Source of the DNA: Desulfobulbaceae bacterium
GTDB lineage: Bacteria > Desulfobacterota > Desulfobulbia > Desulfobulbales > Desulfocapsaceae
DNA: 64,000 nt
Assembly (NCBI GenBank): GCA_009773475.1
Contig: WSXV01000011.1
Location: 1-64,000, forward strand
Direction of reading: 5' to 3'
Below the pieces are notes generated by a model. That model worked only from the letters and a program-made list of their open reading frames with translations, was not told the DNA's origin and did not search any database. Both the position numbers and the translations under genes were made by a program. Below, one piece after another: positions 27,405 to 36,911 of the stretch (positions are counted from its first letter, which is position 1; the number at the start of each line of letters is the position of its first letter).

Positions 27405-27480
27405 AAGTTTTAAGTTTCAGGGCTTAGATGGTAAGATGCACCCAGATTTTCAGCGATTAAAATTTTCAATCTTAAAACTT
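27405..27480. repeat. Spaced inverted repeat in the uvrB-lptF intergenic region
   Basis: AAGTTTTAAG (27405-27414) and CTTAAAACTT (27471-27480) are 10-base arms 56 bases apart, each followed outward by further AT-rich similarity. It overlaps the divergent promoter region. A regulatory or dispersed-repeat role is possible; nothing more is visible. Confidence 0.35.
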
Positions 27481-27500
27481 AAACCCTTATTTCTCAAGTA

Positions 27501-29036
27501 ATGAATCGTTTTCCCCGACTTCCCCTGCTCCTTTACAGCTATCTGACGGCCGAGATCCTTGGACCGTTTTTTGCCAGTTTCCTTATTTTAAACGCGGTTT
27601 TTTTTCTCGTTAAACTGATTCCGTTTTTGAATGTAGTGCTGGAACTGAGTATTGGATTTACTGATTTTGTCCGTCTTTTTTCCTATATCTTTCCAAATAT
27701 GTTCCTCTACTCCATTCCCATGGCGGCCATGATGGGGATGATCGTCGCCTTTAGCCGACTCACCGTCGATCGTGAGATCCTCGCCTTAAAGGCCAACGGC
27801 ATCAGTGTCTATACCATCCTCCCTCCTGTTCTCCTTATCTCTTTGCTCATTGCCGGCATCACCGGATATTTTTCGGTGAGACTCATCCCCAGTGGTGAAA
27901 TCGCTATGAAGCAGCTCATGTTTCAACTGGCCAAAGAGAAAATTGATAAGGGGATTAAGGAAAACGCCTTTACCGAAGCCTTGGGTGATGTGGTGGTTTA
28001 TGTCCAATCCATTGACCAGGCCACGGGATCCTGGCGCAATGTCTGGGTTTCGGACATGCGTGGCCAGACCGTTCCCTCCATTACCATGGCTCAAACAGGT
28101 TCGATGGTTGGGGATACCCAGCAGATGCAGGTGACCATTGTTCTTGAAAACGGCAGCCTCAATCGGCCGGACGGAGCCTATGCCCAGACTGTTTCCTTTG
28201 ATCGCTATAAGATCAATATTCCCCTGCATATTCCAAGCGTTATCGACGGCGAAGATCTCGCCCGTCAATCCATGGGTTCAATGACCATGGAACAGTTGGA
28301 GCAAGCCGCGCTTCTCTTCGGCAGCACCTCCGAAAAGGGCCGGGATGCCCTTGTCCACTATCATAAAAGACTTGCTCTACCAGTGGGTTGTTTTATCCTC
28401 AGCCTGCTGGGGCTTCCCCTTGGGCTTCAGGCGCGAGTGGGCAGAAGCGCCATCGGTATCCCCCTTGGGTTAGGATTTTTCATCCTCTATTATATTCTGT
28501 TCACCCTTGGTAAAAATACAGCACAGGATACCTCGGTTCCCGTTGCCATAGCCATGTGGCTTCCCGATCTTTTCTTTTTTGTTTTGACCCTGATTCTTGT
28601 GCGCCAGAGTGCCAACGAAAGGCCACTCCTCCCGCGCGTGCTCAGCAATGCCGCTGCAGTCCTGAATGCTGAATATGTCTTGCCGATTGCAGCTAAGGTT
28701 GCCGCAAGGTTGCGAGTTCTATTCCGGATGACTGCAAAGCAGACCCCCGATAAATCGAGCCCGGATCAACACCCATATATCCAGGGAAGTGATATAAACC
28801 TTGGCCCTGGGCATCTCAGTGAAGGCACTGTGCATGGTGATGTACATAGCAAACAATGCCATATCCATGGATGTGCCTCGTATACTTGTCTTCACTGTAC
28901 CATTGAATTCAAGAATTTAGAGATAGCTGTGCAGGCAGGCTTTACCCCTTGTGAAGCCTGCCAGGTTATTCTGCTGAAACAGGGCGCCTACTTGAGGAAA
29001 ACCGGCAATGAATCTGGAACAGAAGGCAGCTTATAG
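27501..29036 (+). CDS. lptF: LPS export permease LptF with C-terminal Ada-like metal-binding tail
   Basis: 511 residues. Residues 1-370 form the usual YjgP/YjgQ permease: membrane helices at about 14-40, 55-85, 103-125, then a periplasmic beta-jellyroll (130-245) and three helices (290-368). LptF with LptG and LptB2 extracts LPS from the inner membrane. The remaining 140 residues are extra: after a linker comes a Cys/His block with C453, C458, C463, C466, C484 and C487. Its layout (HGDVHSKQCHIHGC, CLHCTIEFKN, AVQAGFTPCEAC) resembles the Ada/nuclease-type zinc-binding module. No frameshift is needed, so it is a fusion. No lptG follows. Confidence 0.88.
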   Translation: MNRFPRLPLLLYSYLTAEILGPFFASFLILNAVFFLVKLIPFLNVVLELSIGFTDFVRLFSYIFPNMFLYSIPMAAMMGMIVAFSRLTVDREILALKANGISVYTILPPVLLISLLIAGITGYFSVRLIPSGEIAMKQLMFQLAKEKIDKGIKENAFTEALGDVVVYVQSIDQATGSWRNVWVSDMRGQTVPSITMAQTGSMVGDTQQMQVTIVLENGSLNRPDGAYAQTVSFDRYKINIPLHIPSVIDGEDLARQSMGSMTMEQLEQAALLFGSTSEKGRDALVHYHKRLALPVGCFILSLLGLPLGLQARVGRSAIGIPLGLGFFILYYILFTLGKNTAQDTSVPVAIAMWLPDLFFFVLTLILVRQSANERPLLPRVLSNAAAVLNAEYVLPIAAKVAARLRVLFRMTAKQTPDKSSPDQHPYIQGSDINLGPGHLSEGTVHGDVHSKQCHIHGCASYTCLHCTIEFKNLEIAVQAGFTPCEACQVILLKQGAYLRKTGNESGTEGSL

Positions 29037-29322
29037 CAGTGATCCCAGAGTATGCAGGCTGTGATTGAAGACGGTAAGCGAACGGGAGCTTGGTGAGAAG
29101 GGGCAGCGAAACCGTGTCTCCATTCAATCAAGGGGTGGCCTAAAGATGCATTGGATCCGTCAAGATCCTGTTTCACGGGGAACTCACCATGCCTTCAGCT
29201 TGTCGGGTTCATCCTTGACACTGGCATTTTAGCCATATAAGCTGTTATCAAAACCTCAAATGGGCGGAATCGACTCAGGTTGACGAATTTGTTCTCCCTT
29301 TTTAACCTTCTGAAGAACTGCT

Positions 29323-30924
29323 ATGATGATACTTCCTTTTGCCAGTGAAATGCGTGAACTCGACCGGCAAGCCATAGAGGAATTCGGCATCCCCGGGATG
29401 GTTCTTATGGAAAATGCCGGACTGGGCACTGTCTTGATGATGGAGCAGGAATTGGGTCCGGCCAACAACAGCTTCGCCTTGATCCTCATCGGGCCCGGGA
29501 ATAATGGCGGGGATGGGTTGGTGATTGGCCGGCACCTCCATCAGCGCGGCTGCGAGCCGGTTTTTATCTTTCTGGCACCGCCCGAACAACTGAAAGGGGA
29601 TGCCGCCGGCAATCTTCATATCATCAACAAGCTGGGATTTCCTCTTCATCTGTTGACCACATTGGCAACTGTCCAGACCCTGCATAGACTGTATCAGCAG
29701 CAGATTCTATTGGGCAGATCCTGTTATGCCATTGTCGATGCCATATTCGGCACCGGCTTGACCAGAGAGATTGACGGGTATGTGGCGGAGCTGATCGAGC
29801 TCATCAATACTGAACCATGGGCCGCCTCCATTCCTCGCATTGCCGTGGATATTCCCTCCGGGCTGCACGCCGATACCGGCAAGGTTTTGGGAGCCTGCAT
29901 TGGCGCCGATCATACGGCCACCTACGGCTGCGCCAAAGCCGGACAGCTCATGGAGCAGGGGGCTGAGGTCTGTGGCCGGCTCCATATCATTGATATCGGC
30001 ATTCCGTCGGCAGCCTTCACCACCCTTGGAATTCAGCAGAGAGCAGTCAATGCTGAGGAGACAAGTCGGATTCTGGCTGGGATAAAACGGAAGAAATCCT
30101 CCCACAAGGGGAGCCATGGACATTTGCTGGTTCTGGCTGGGTCCATCGGTATGACCGGGGCGGCGATTCTCACTGTCAGAGGGGCCTTGCGCAGCGGTTG
30201 CGGCCTTGTCAGTCTCTGCTGTCCCCAGGATTTGGATGCGATCTTTGAGGCCAGCTTTGTCGAAGCCATGACCATTCCCCTTGGAGCGTCCCACTCTTGT
30301 ATCGGCATGGAGGATCTCGCCACCATTGAGCAACACCTGCAGGGCAAACAGGCACTGGTCATAGGGCCGGGGCTGGGCACGGCAGAATCCACCGCCGAAC
30401 TTGTGCTCCATCTCTATCGTACCGTGCAAATTCCCATGGTGATTGACGCCGATGCCATTAATATTCTGGCGCAGGCGAGACATCAACTTCAGGCCCCGCC
30501 GGGCCCTCGGGTGTTTACCCCCCATCCCGGTGAAATCGCCAGAATCCTTGGAATCTCCATCGTCGAAGTTCAGGAAGACCGGATACGGGCAGCCAGAGCG
30601 GCCTGTCAGTTTCTGGACCAGTCAGCCGGGCAGTGTACCGTCATCCTCAAGGGAGTGGGGACGGTTATAGCCTCCCATGATTCTCAGGTATGGATCAATA
30701 CCACCGGCAATCCCGGCATGGCCACGGCCGGCATGGGAGATGTGCTGAGCGGTGTTGTCGGCGCATTGATCTGTCAGGGCCTCTGTCCCCAGGAGGCTGC
30801 ACGGGCGGCTGTGTATTTGCATGGCCGGGCTGGAGATCTTTTATTAAAAACCATCGGCATTGGGTATATCGCAACCGAAGTGGCAGACAGCTTGCCCCAA
30901 GCCATCAAACTAATGAATCCATAA
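29323..30924 (+). CDS. nnr: Bifunctional NAD(P)HX epimerase/dehydratase
   Basis: 533 residues. N-terminal epimerase (YjeF-N, about 1-225): MRELDRQAIEEFGIPGMVLMENAG, GPGNNGGDGLV and VDAIFGTGL. C-terminal ADP-dependent dehydratase (about 240-530): GSHGHLLVLAGSIGMTGAA, PHPGEIARIL, and GNPGMATAGMGDVLSG with the catalytic Asp. It repairs hydrated NADH/NADPH. The 286 bases before it contain no recognisable gene or riboswitch. It is followed by a CBS gene whose ribosome site overlaps the stop. Confidence 0.95.
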   Translation: MMILPFASEMRELDRQAIEEFGIPGMVLMENAGLGTVLMMEQELGPANNSFALILIGPGNNGGDGLVIGRHLHQRGCEPVFIFLAPPEQLKGDAAGNLHIINKLGFPLHLLTTLATVQTLHRLYQQQILLGRSCYAIVDAIFGTGLTREIDGYVAELIELINTEPWAASIPRIAVDIPSGLHADTGKVLGACIGADHTATYGCAKAGQLMEQGAEVCGRLHIIDIGIPSAAFTTLGIQQRAVNAEETSRILAGIKRKKSSHKGSHGHLLVLAGSIGMTGAAILTVRGALRSGCGLVSLCCPQDLDAIFEASFVEAMTIPLGASHSCIGMEDLATIEQHLQGKQALVIGPGLGTAESTAELVLHLYRTVQIPMVIDADAINILAQARHQLQAPPGPRVFTPHPGEIARILGISIVEVQEDRIRAARAACQFLDQSAGQCTVILKGVGTVIASHDSQVWINTTGNPGMATAGMGDVLSGVVGALICQGLCPQEAARAAVYLHGRAGDLLLKTIGIGYIATEVADSLPQAIKLMNP

Positions 30925-30935
30925 GGAGTATATGT

Positions 30936-31385
30936 ATGTTAATTGCCCGTGATATTATGTCCCAAGAGGTCATCACTGTAACTGAGGATGCAAGCGTCAA
31001 AGAGCTGGCCAGGGTTCTCGCGATCCACCAGATAAGCGGGGTGCCGGTCATCAATGAAGAGGGGAAATTGGTTGGAGTTGTGACCGAGAGTGATCTGATC
31101 TTTCAGACCAAAAAAGTTCATATCCCCACGGTTATCACCATCCTTGACTCGGTATTTTATCTGGAAAATCCCCATAAAATGGGCGACGAACTGAAAAAAA
31201 TGGCTGGGCTTCTGGTCAAAGATATCCTGACCGGTTCTCCGGTCACCGTTGAGGAAGAGACCTCCCTGGAAGAGATTGCTACGATCATGTCGGAAAAGAA
31301 TATGCACACCCTGCCGGTGATGAACAACGGGGTTATCGTCGGGGTGATCGGCAAGAAAGATATTATCAGAACGCTGATTGATTAG
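30936..31385 (+). CDS. Tandem CBS-domain protein
   Basis: 149 residues from MLIARDIMSQEVITV, with AAGGAG 7 nt upstream. Two CBS motifs: DIMSQEVITVTEDASVKEL..GVPVINEEG..GVVTESDL, and VKDILTGSPVTVEEETSLEE..LPVMNNG..GVIGKKDI. CBS pairs bind adenine nucleotides and act as energy sensors; the stand-alone form has no attached effector, so the partner is unknown. A 50-residue linker sits between the two, as in similar two-CBS proteins with an inserted helix. Downstream lies a terminator. Confidence 0.88.
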   Translation: MLIARDIMSQEVITVTEDASVKELARVLAIHQISGVPVINEEGKLVGVVTESDLIFQTKKVHIPTVITILDSVFYLENPHKMGDELKKMAGLLVKDILTGSPVTVEEETSLEEIATIMSEKNMHTLPVMNNGVIVGVIGKKDIIRTLID

Positions 31386-31430
31386 TCTGGTTCAGCTGCC
31401 CACGATGCCAGGGCATTGTTGAAAAGAGAT

Positions 31431-31464
31431 GGGGACTTCGGTTTTTGATAATGCCGAAGTCCCC
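31431..31464 (-). terminator. Terminator between converging CBS and cbiA genes
   Basis: Perfect 11-base arms GGGGACTTCGG (31431-31441) and complement (31454-31464). Read on the minus strand it is followed by ATCTCTTTTC, so it mainly serves cbiA; it may also stop the CBS gene. Confidence 0.7.
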
Positions 31465-31476
31465 GTGTGCTTTGAG

Positions 31477-32934
31477 TCAGTCAGATCTCTTTTTTTCCTG
31501 AATCTGTTTGATAAAATGATAAAAAGCAGAAACCGCAGGTTCAGCCCGGCCAAAGTGGAGATGGAGATAACCGCCTACCGTATTACCGATTCTGAACCCT
31601 TCGCTCCGTCCGTCTTCCAGTTGGTACAGGGTCTCAACCTCCGGGGCCATTTGCACGATGCGCGAATAATGAAACTCATGGCCGTGCAAAATCTCTCCCT
31701 TTTTCCCCCACAGGCAGTCTCTTTTCAAGATTGCCTGACGATACCCAAGACGGGATAGTCGGCTCTGCATTTGAACCGTTGCAGGGAAAACCCCGGCCAT
31801 GGCGTGCGCCTTTCCTTCCAGATCGATTAATTCCTCGCACAGGTACATAAATCCGCCGCACTCGGCATACACCACGCCGCCACTGGCTGCCCAGGCAGCA
31901 ATGGACGCCCGCATGGAAAGGTTCCGACTGAGGGTGGCGGCGTGCAACTCAGGATATCCACCGCCCAGATAGAGGGCATCTATTCCTTCCGGCAACTGCT
32001 GATCGTGCAGAGGGCTAAATGGGAGCAAATCAAAACCGGTCTTCTCGAGAATGGTCAGATTGTCTTCATAATAAAAGCAGAAGGGCAGGTCACGGGCCAC
32101 TGCCAGTTTAAGGGGCTGGGCATGTACTCTGGGGCACGATGCAGGCCGTTGCGAAAGCTCCCTGTTATTGACCGGTTGACTGGTTCTGCCGGCGGCCAGA
32201 GAGAGAACGCCATCCAGGTCAATGTGGGTCTCTATGGTGGCGGCAAGTTCTCGCAGCTGTCCGTCATTGAGCGGTAATTCCTCCCCCATGTGCAGCCCAA
32301 GATGGCGGTCTGGAATCTCAAAGTGAATATTGCGGGGAAAAAATCCCAGGATCTTTATCTGACTGGACTGTTCCACAGCCTTCCGGATCAATGCTTGATG
32401 CGTTGCAGAGTCCACCCGGTTAAAAATCACTCCTTTGATCTGCAGGCGCGGATCAAACAACTCAAATCCTTTGAGCACCGCCGCCGCGCTTTCAGCTGCG
32501 GATCCCGCTTCAATGACCAGTACCACGGGCAAGTCCAGGGCCAGGGCCAGGGCCGCTGAACTTGCATGGCCTCCGTCAAAAAGACCCATCACTCCTTCCA
32601 CCACGGCCACCGTTTCGCCTATGGAACCACCATGGTCGATCATTCGCTGCTGAAAAATCGCCCGGCAAAAGTCCTCCCCACACATGCAAAGATCAAGGTT
32701 GGAGGAGATCTCGCCGGTGACCATCCGGTGCAGGCTGGGGTCAATAAAATCCGGGCCGCACTTGAATGGCTGGACGGTTAAACCGCGAACTTTTAACGCA
32801 GCCATAATCCCTAGGGTAATGGTGGTTTTGCCGCATCCACTGGCTGTGCCGCCAATCATGAAGGCCGGGAAAACGTGATCTGGCGAGAAAGGGCCGGGAG
32901 TGGGGGATGAGGTGGTGATCTCTGGGGAAGTCAT
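31477..32934 (-). CDS. cbiA: Cobyrinate a,c-diamide synthase
   Basis: 485 residues. ATP- and glutamine-dependent amidation of the a and c side chains of cobyrinate. The N-terminal P-loop is visible in IGGTASGCGKTTITLGI, followed by FKCGPDFIDPSLH. The C-terminal class-I-like amidotransferase domain carries the nucleophile block YAECGGFMYLCEEL and the later HGHEFHYSR. It starts 8 bases after the stop of cbiB, so the two form one operon. No cobalamin riboswitch motif is visible upstream of the pair. Confidence 0.95.
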   Translation of the reverse strand: MTSPEITTSSPTPGPFSPDHVFPAFMIGGTASGCGKTTITLGIMAALKVRGLTVQPFKCGPDFIDPSLHRMVTGEISSNLDLCMCGEDFCRAIFQQRMIDHGGSIGETVAVVEGVMGLFDGGHASSAALALALDLPVVLVIEAGSAAESAAAVLKGFELFDPRLQIKGVIFNRVDSATHQALIRKAVEQSSQIKILGFFPRNIHFEIPDRHLGLHMGEELPLNDGQLRELAATIETHIDLDGVLSLAAGRTSQPVNNRELSQRPASCPRVHAQPLKLAVARDLPFCFYYEDNLTILEKTGFDLLPFSPLHDQQLPEGIDALYLGGGYPELHAATLSRNLSMRASIAAWAASGGVVYAECGGFMYLCEELIDLEGKAHAMAGVFPATVQMQSRLSRLGYRQAILKRDCLWGKKGEILHGHEFHYSRIVQMAPEVETLYQLEDGRSEGFRIGNTVGGYLHLHFGRAEPAVSAFYHFIKQIQEKKRSD

Positions 32935-32941
32935 TATCGCA

Positions 32942-33946
32942 TTATAAAAATATTCGTCTGCATAGCAGGAGAAAAAGAATAACCAGCGCAGAGCCGGTCA
33001 AGATCAGTCGATTTGTGATCAGGATATCGGTATCGACAAGGGCACGCGTCTGATCTCCCATGGTTGGTTTGGCGACAGTGCGGCCGAAATAGATAGCGTC
33101 GCCGCCCAGCTGCACCCCCAGGGCTCCCGCCACCGCTGCCTCCGAATGACCGGAATTGGGGCTGGCGTGGCACAAGCGGTCCCGGAAGAAAATCCGAAAG
33201 GATTTCTTCCAGCCAAGACCAAGGGGAAATGAGGCTGCTGCCAGGAAGAGTCCGCACAGACGTGCCGGAATAAAATTACAGATATCATCGAGCCTGGCTG
33301 CCGCCCAGCCAAAGTCGAGATAGCGTTCATTCTTGTAGCCGAACATGGAATCCATGGTATTCACCGCCTTGTAGCCCAAAGCAGCCAAGGCTGCTCCCAC
33401 AATGGGGCTGCAACCGAAGATCGGTCCCATCATCGCTCCTGCAATGGCGAAAAAAAGCGGGGCACAGATTCCATCCACCATATTTTCTGCAACGGTTTCG
33501 ACGGTGGCGCGAATGACTCCGTTCCGGTCCAGGGCCGCCGTGTCCCGTCCGACAATCATTGATACCGCTTGTCGTCCGGCCTGAAGCCCCAACTCTCCCT
33601 CTGTTTGCAAGGCAATAAAAACCGCGCGGCTATGGCGGACGAGATCCCGGGCGGCAACGGAGGTGTACAGTAAAAAGACTGCCAGGCCATCAGCGAGGAG
33701 TGGAGAGATTTGTTTAACCGTGAGCAGCAGCCCTGCAAGCAGGGAAAGGGTGGTGATGATAACGGCAAGGACGGTCATGAATCCGGCAATTCGCATAGTA
33801 ACGAAAAATTTTCGAAAGAGGGATTCGGCGCGGACACAGAGCCAGCCGATAATCCTGACTGGATGAGGAAACCAGCGGGGATCACCCCAAGCCATATCTA
33901 AGGTGAGGGCAATTAATAATTGCAATTCAAAAACATGCACCAGCAT
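32942..33946 (-). CDS. cbiB: Adenosylcobinamide-phosphate synthase
   Basis: 334 residues with several membrane helices. It attaches the aminopropanol (phosphate) linker to adenosylcobyric acid. Family motifs: DMAWGDPRWFPHPVRIIG, VETVAENMVDGI, AALGYKAVNTMDSMFGYKN, CHASPNSGHSEAAVAGALGVQLGG. The overlapping upstream GGAGG supports the chosen start. Called CobD in the aerobic nomenclature. Confidence 0.94.
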   Translation of the reverse strand: MLVHVFELQLLIALTLDMAWGDPRWFPHPVRIIGWLCVRAESLFRKFFVTMRIAGFMTVLAVIITTLSLLAGLLLTVKQISPLLADGLAVFLLYTSVAARDLVRHSRAVFIALQTEGELGLQAGRQAVSMIVGRDTAALDRNGVIRATVETVAENMVDGICAPLFFAIAGAMMGPIFGCSPIVGAALAALGYKAVNTMDSMFGYKNERYLDFGWAAARLDDICNFIPARLCGLFLAAASFPLGLGWKKSFRIFFRDRLCHASPNSGHSEAAVAGALGVQLGGDAIYFGRTVAKPTMGDQTRALVDTDILITNRLILTGSALVILFLLLCRRIFL

Positions 33947-34081
33947 CCTCCAGGGACAGTAAAATGAAGGGAATAAAAATGATGCATACCATGTTTTGCT
34001 GGTCGACAGGATGAAAAAGGGAATGGGCCAAGAGGATTTATTGAGAAGGGGAGAAGGTAGACCTTTACCGGTACTTGCAGA

Positions 34082-35968
34082 TCAGTCCTCACTTCTTCTG
34101 CATTTGCGTTGTTCTTTGATGGCATACATGGCGGCGTCAGCCTTGGACAACATCTGTTCCAGGCTGTTTTGTGATCCGGGGTGGTAGGTGTCTGAGCCAA
34201 TGCTCATCGCTAGAGTGTAGGGACGTTTGTTGGCCTGACAGACCCGGTAGGCATGTTCGTCCAGTCGTTTAGCGAGCATGGGGACAATCGGGACGCCCTG
34301 GCTTGGGGTAAAAAGAATGACGAATTCATCCCCGCCAATGCGACTGATAATGTCATCCTGACGAAAAACAGTACGTAGCACAATGGCCATATCCTTGAGG
34401 GCCTGGTCGCCGACCTTGTGACCCAGGGTGTCGTTGATGTTTTTCATTCCGTCCAGATCGACATATAAAAGGGTCATCTCGCGTTGGTTAATTTCAGCAC
34501 TATCAATGGCGGCAGACGCCTTTTCCATAAAGCCACGACGATTCAACAGCCCGGTCAGTTCGTCGGTGATGGAAATAATCCGAAGCTGATTCTCCAGGGA
34601 TTTACGGAGGCTGATATCGCGGAAGATCCCACGCACTATAGGGGTTTGTTCCTCTTCATTCAGCTGGATGCTTACCGTTCCTTCCACCTCAATTTCTTTG
34701 CCACGGGCGGTGCGGAATATGGTTTCAATTTTATTCTGCCTGGATGCATTGCTCAGGATCTTATGAAATGTTTGCTGGCAATGGGTCAAATAGTCAGGAT
34801 GACAGATGTCCTGGAAGTCAAGATTGGTTATCTGGTTAGTCTGATAGCCAAGGGCTTCCTGTAAGGCCTGATTGGCAAAGAGGATGGTTCCGTCCAGAGA
34901 AAAGGTCAAGATCAAGTCACTGGAATTCTCGATAATGCTCCGGTACCGCTCTTCACTGAAGGTTAACGCCTGTTCGGTCTTGGCCCGTTCGGTGATGTCG
35001 AGAATGGCCTTGATCAACCCCAGTGGTCTGCCCGTTTGATCCCTTTTTACCGTGGTTTTGATAAGATAGCGTCGGATCTCGTTGCCCACCTGCAGGTCTT
35101 TTTCCTGATCGAAGTATGGGGCATCGTTTTCGTTCAAGGGTTGGTTGGAGAGAACACGTTGGAGTATGCACTGGTCGGTCATGCAGGTGGGGCTGGGCCA
35201 GATTTCATGGCAGAACTCACCAATTAAATCTTCTTTGTTTTTGTTTACGATTTGGCAAAAGGCTTGGTTTACATTGAGAATTCTGTGGTCAAGGCCGATG
35301 ACCTGAAGGGGAACAGCAGATTCAAAAATCTGGTTCAGTTCATTGCGGCTATTAGAAATCTCTTTTTGAAGCTCATGCTCTGCGGTGATATCCTGGAACG
35401 TAACCACAAGGACATATTCTTTTTGGGTGATGTGATTGATAATCAATGGGGCTTGCAGTCTTGCCCCCCGCATTTGCAGAATCCGGTTTTTATGGTGTAC
35501 GGGAAGACAGATGCATTCCAGGGATTTCTGTTCCGGATTTTTGAAGAATGCACGGAAGCGACCAAGAAAAAGGTCTTTGGAATCATTGGTCAGCAGTTCA
35601 TGGACAGGGAGCCCAGTGAGATCAAGAGCAGATTTCGCCAGCATGATGGCAAGGGTTTCGTTTACTTTCTCCAGTATGCCATTTTCACTGATGATTGCCA
35701 GTCCGATGGGACAATGCTGGAAAAGCTGGACATAGCCTGATTTTGAGTCTTCCAGAAGTCGTTGGGTCTGCTGGAGTTCTTCATTTTGAATCTCCAGTTC
35801 GATCTGGTAAACGCGCAGTTTCTGGATGAGAGAACGAATATCGTCTTCGATCTGGTCGTCACTGCTGTCAAACCGTCCAGCCAGAAATCGTTCTGCTTTT
35901 TCCAGAAGTTCTTTTTCCTTTGGAGTGTTAACAAATTGGGCGCAAATGATGTCGGTTTTAAATGTCAT
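34082..35968 (-). CDS. Multi-PAS diguanylate cyclase
   Basis: About 628 residues from MTFKTDIICAQF; the frame is open to 36094, but the added residues are the shifted reading of a CheB remnant, so 35968 is preferred. A coiled coil with LRVYQIELEIQNEELQQTQ leads into three PAS domains (about 75-195, 205-330, 335-460; one with ITERAKTEQAL). The GGDEF domain closes the protein, with DELTGLLNRRGF and the intact active site RIGGDEF. It should make cyclic di-GMP. No EAL domain or obvious RxxD inhibitory site is seen. Its start overlaps the remnant's stop (ATGACATTTAA), suggesting translational coupling. Confidence 0.9.
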   Translation of the reverse strand: MTFKTDIICAQFVNTPKEKELLEKAERFLAGRFDSSDDQIEDDIRSLIQKLRVYQIELEIQNEELQQTQRLLEDSKSGYVQLFQHCPIGLAIISENGILEKVNETLAIMLAKSALDLTGLPVHELLTNDSKDLFLGRFRAFFKNPEQKSLECICLPVHHKNRILQMRGARLQAPLIINHITQKEYVLVVTFQDITAEHELQKEISNSRNELNQIFESAVPLQVIGLDHRILNVNQAFCQIVNKNKEDLIGEFCHEIWPSPTCMTDQCILQRVLSNQPLNENDAPYFDQEKDLQVGNEIRRYLIKTTVKRDQTGRPLGLIKAILDITERAKTEQALTFSEERYRSIIENSSDLILTFSLDGTILFANQALQEALGYQTNQITNLDFQDICHPDYLTHCQQTFHKILSNASRQNKIETIFRTARGKEIEVEGTVSIQLNEEEQTPIVRGIFRDISLRKSLENQLRIISITDELTGLLNRRGFMEKASAAIDSAEINQREMTLLYVDLDGMKNINDTLGHKVGDQALKDMAIVLRTVFRQDDIISRIGGDEFVILFTPSQGVPIVPMLAKRLDEHAYRVCQANKRPYTLAMSIGSDTYHPGSQNSLEQMLSKADAAMYAIKEQRKCRRSED

Positions 35969-36104
35969 GGCGGTGAGCGGTGGCGGTGGCGAAAAAACGT
36001 TCAATCGCTTCAAGTCCGTCGGCAGAAGCTCCGATGCCAACGAAATAAATCGGCGGGGATTTCTCAACATTGACCAGGGGGGTGTTATCCGCATTCATGG
36101 TCAT
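35958..36104 (-). pseudogene. Remnant of a CheB-type methylesterase N-terminus (48 codons)
   Basis: A short frame read +1 relative to the diguanylate cyclase encodes IYFVGIGASADGLEAIERFF, the first strand and nucleophile turn (GAS) of the CheB methylesterase domain. It then leaves the family and stops at 35958-35960. CheB-CheR-PAS fusion proteins begin this way, so the simplest reading is an internal deletion that removed the CheB and CheR domains and left the start in front of the PAS-GGDEF part. Whether the 48-codon frame is still translated as a leader is unknown; no good ribosome site precedes 36104. Confidence 0.6.
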
Positions 36105-36346
36105 TTCACAATGTTTTACAAGAACCTCATGCAGAAGAAGGAGAGATCCTTGACTTTTACCACGATAGAGCCTTGCTTATGCCGGAGGATAACGACAGTA
36201 TGGCAAGGTTGGTTCGTGGAAATCAATTTCAGGTGAACTACTTAGAGTTACAGATAAAAATGTATCAATAATCCTTAAACATTTAAAACATACAGGGTTG
36301 AATTGCAAGATTCATCTGACAATCATTTGAGAAAAGCTATCATTCT

Positions 36347-36823
36347 TCAGGCAGTCATTGTTTTGTAGGAATGCATAACAAGTTCATTAACCTGCTGGAA
36401 TCTGCTCACCAGGATATAGCGCTCAACCAGAATCTCAATCAAGGCTGAGGACGAATCAAGGGCGAAGGCTTCAAGCTCAGGGTGTCTGGCAAGAAAGAGC
36501 TTTTGCAAGCTGCTCTTTTCCGCTCCATGTTGTTCGATGGCCCTGCCAAGAACGGTCACGGCGAGGGCGGTCTGGAAATCGCCAGCCTGGTTGGTACGGT
36601 TGTCGATGAGCATCGACACCTGGCTGTTGGTCACAATATTGTTGAATTTCCGGGTATTGCGACTGGTAAAGAAAATCAGCCGCCTGAGATCCTCGGTTGC
36701 GACAAAGGCAATAAGGCTGACATAGGGCTCTGCGACTGCCGAGCCGGTATTTGTGGCCAACACCCCCAGGAGCTGCTGCTGAAAAAGCTCTCTTACCTGA
36801 CGTTCAAGCAGGACGTGATTCAT
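36347..36823 (-). CDS. Pyridoxamine 5'-phosphate oxidase-like flavoprotein
   Basis: 158 residues with the split-barrel FMN-binding pattern: LLGVLATNTGSAVAEPYVSLIAFV, RLIFFTSRNTRKFNNI, SQVSMLIDNRTN and a C-terminal VSRFQQVNELVMH. Such small proteins bind FMN, F420 or heme; true PdxH function is unlikely because pyridoxine-binding residues and the dimer tail are not evident. About 240 bases upstream of the diguanylate cyclase remnant and 90 bases from the Grx-FTR gene. Confidence 0.8.
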   Translation of the reverse strand: MNHVLLERQVRELFQQQLLGVLATNTGSAVAEPYVSLIAFVATEDLRRLIFFTSRNTRKFNNIVTNSQVSMLIDNRTNQAGDFQTALAVTVLGRAIEQHGAEKSSLQKLFLARHPELEAFALDSSSALIEILVERYILVSRFQQVNELVMHSYKTMTA

Positions 36824-36911
36824 CGTTATATCCTTATTTATGCTTCATGCACTCTGTTAAAGAAGTTTTCTTTGACTTTGAATCTATGCGAAAAATGATT
36901 TATTTTGTCAT

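Noticed and set aside
29037-29322. Possible structured RNA or riboswitch before nnr
   Set aside because: The gap is 286 bases with some GC-rich stems, but none of the conserved cores of known riboswitches could be found.
33947-34081. Cobalamin riboswitch upstream of the cbiB-cbiA operon
   Set aside because: The B12-box (GCCACTG-like) and the required multi-stem layout are absent.
36074-36271. Plus-strand open frame ending MARLVRGNQFQVNYLELQIK, antisense to the CheB remnant
   Set aside because: About 66 codons open but no ribosome site, no family recognised and opposite to a better-supported remnant; probably chance.
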